Assembly (NCBI GenBank): GCA_003139735.1 | Contig: PLGA01000478.1 | Location: 1-6,250, forward strand | Length of the DNA: 6,250 nucleotides | Direction of reading: 5' to 3' | Source: Bryobacterales bacterium | GTDB lineage: Bacteria; Acidobacteriota; Terriglobia; Bryobacterales; Bryobacteraceae | Shown here: positions 5,966-6,250 of the stretch, piece after piece | Layout: each line of letters opens with the position of its first letter | Position numbering within the stretch: the first letter of the stretch is position 1 | The notes under the pieces: model-generated | Database searches by the model: none | What the model saw: the letters and a program-made list of their open reading frames with translations, nothing else | What the model was told of the DNA's origin: nothing | Made by a program: the position numbers and the translations under genes

Positions 5966-6250
5966 TTACTTCCCCACAACGCGCCAACGTCCGCCGATGC
6001 CCTCAATCCACCAATCGTCTCCCTGCCCCACCGCGTAAACGTCGCCGGCGCTTCGTCGCGCGCGAACGCGACCGTCCTTTCGAAGCCCCGCGGCCCGGTG
6101 ATGAGAACCCGGACGCGGCCCCGGAAACGCGTCCGCGATCCGGGCTTCGAACGGCTGGGCGACGCGCGGGCCGGCGGCCTCAACGGCCGCCGCGATGCGC
6201 TCACGGCCGGCGGCGGAGATTCCCTTTCAGTCGAAGACGGTCAGGGGCAT
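5966..6250 (-). pseudogene. Decayed gene of unknown function, runs off the window
   Basis: Reading left from the window edge, the minus strand gives MPLTVFD, a TGA stop (6229-6227), then KGISAAGRERIAAAVEAAG, PRVAQPFEARIADAFPG. The sense continues one frame over as RVRVLITGPRGFERTVAFA and RDEAPA, then returns to the first frame as DVYAVGQGDDWWIEGIGG and RWRVVGK before TAA at 5968-5966. The pieces join with one extra G in a GGGG run (6119-6122) and one missing base near 6040-6048. TGA in place of TGG (Trp) would restore FDWKG. The product would be about 94 residues from the edge Met, with an amphipathic helix followed by a beta-rich part. I cannot assign a family. The true start may lie beyond the window. 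Alternatively these frames are noise, but the composition switches cleanly at both sites. Confidence 0.4.

Overview
This is a GC-rich bacterial window. It looks like a member of the Acidobacteriota, probably of the Solibacter/Bryobacterales type. That is an inference from style: several consecutive genes open with 'RRSFL' or 'RRDFM' twin-arginine signals ending near A-Q, next to TIM-barrel 'epimerases' and beta-propeller lactonases. No marker gene is present to prove it.

Layout. Positions 1-36 hold a probable terminator of an upstream gene. Positions 37-217 are a leader with two short dyads that could be operators. Positions 218-5055 carry four same-strand genes packed as an operon: a cholesterol-oxidase-like GMC flavoprotein (218-1894), an exported sugar phosphate isomerase/epimerase-like TIM barrel (1928-2782), an exported SMP-30/gluconolactonase-like propeller (2792-3823) and an exported YbhE-type 7-bladed lactonase (3820-5055). 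Gaps are 33 nt, 9 nt and a 4-nt ATGA overlap, each start has a plausible ribosome binding site, and no terminator is visible between the genes.

How they may work together. A flavin oxidase or dehydrogenase, an isomerase-fold protein and two lactone-hydrolase-family propellers fit an oxidative route for a sugar or polyol: oxidation to a keto sugar or lactone, then ring opening to an acid. Three of the four appear to be Tat-exported. The GMC protein has no visible signal. The substrate cannot be read from the sequence.

From 5056 to the end the window is a graveyard. A minus-strand fragment of an unknown protein (5124 to about 5491) has a Pro/Ala-rich region that seems to have lost its frame. 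It meets head to head the last ~70 codons of a GH53 endo-beta-1,4-galactanase (about 5508-5723); both pieces lack their 5' ends. After about 240 nt with no convincing gene comes a minus-strand pseudogene (5966-6250), with one stop codon and two compensating frameshifts, that runs off the window. I see no RNA gene, CRISPR array, intact mobile element or clearly new system. The best candidates for follow-up are the broken junction near 5500, the operator-like dyad at 88-102 and the exported lactonase cassette.
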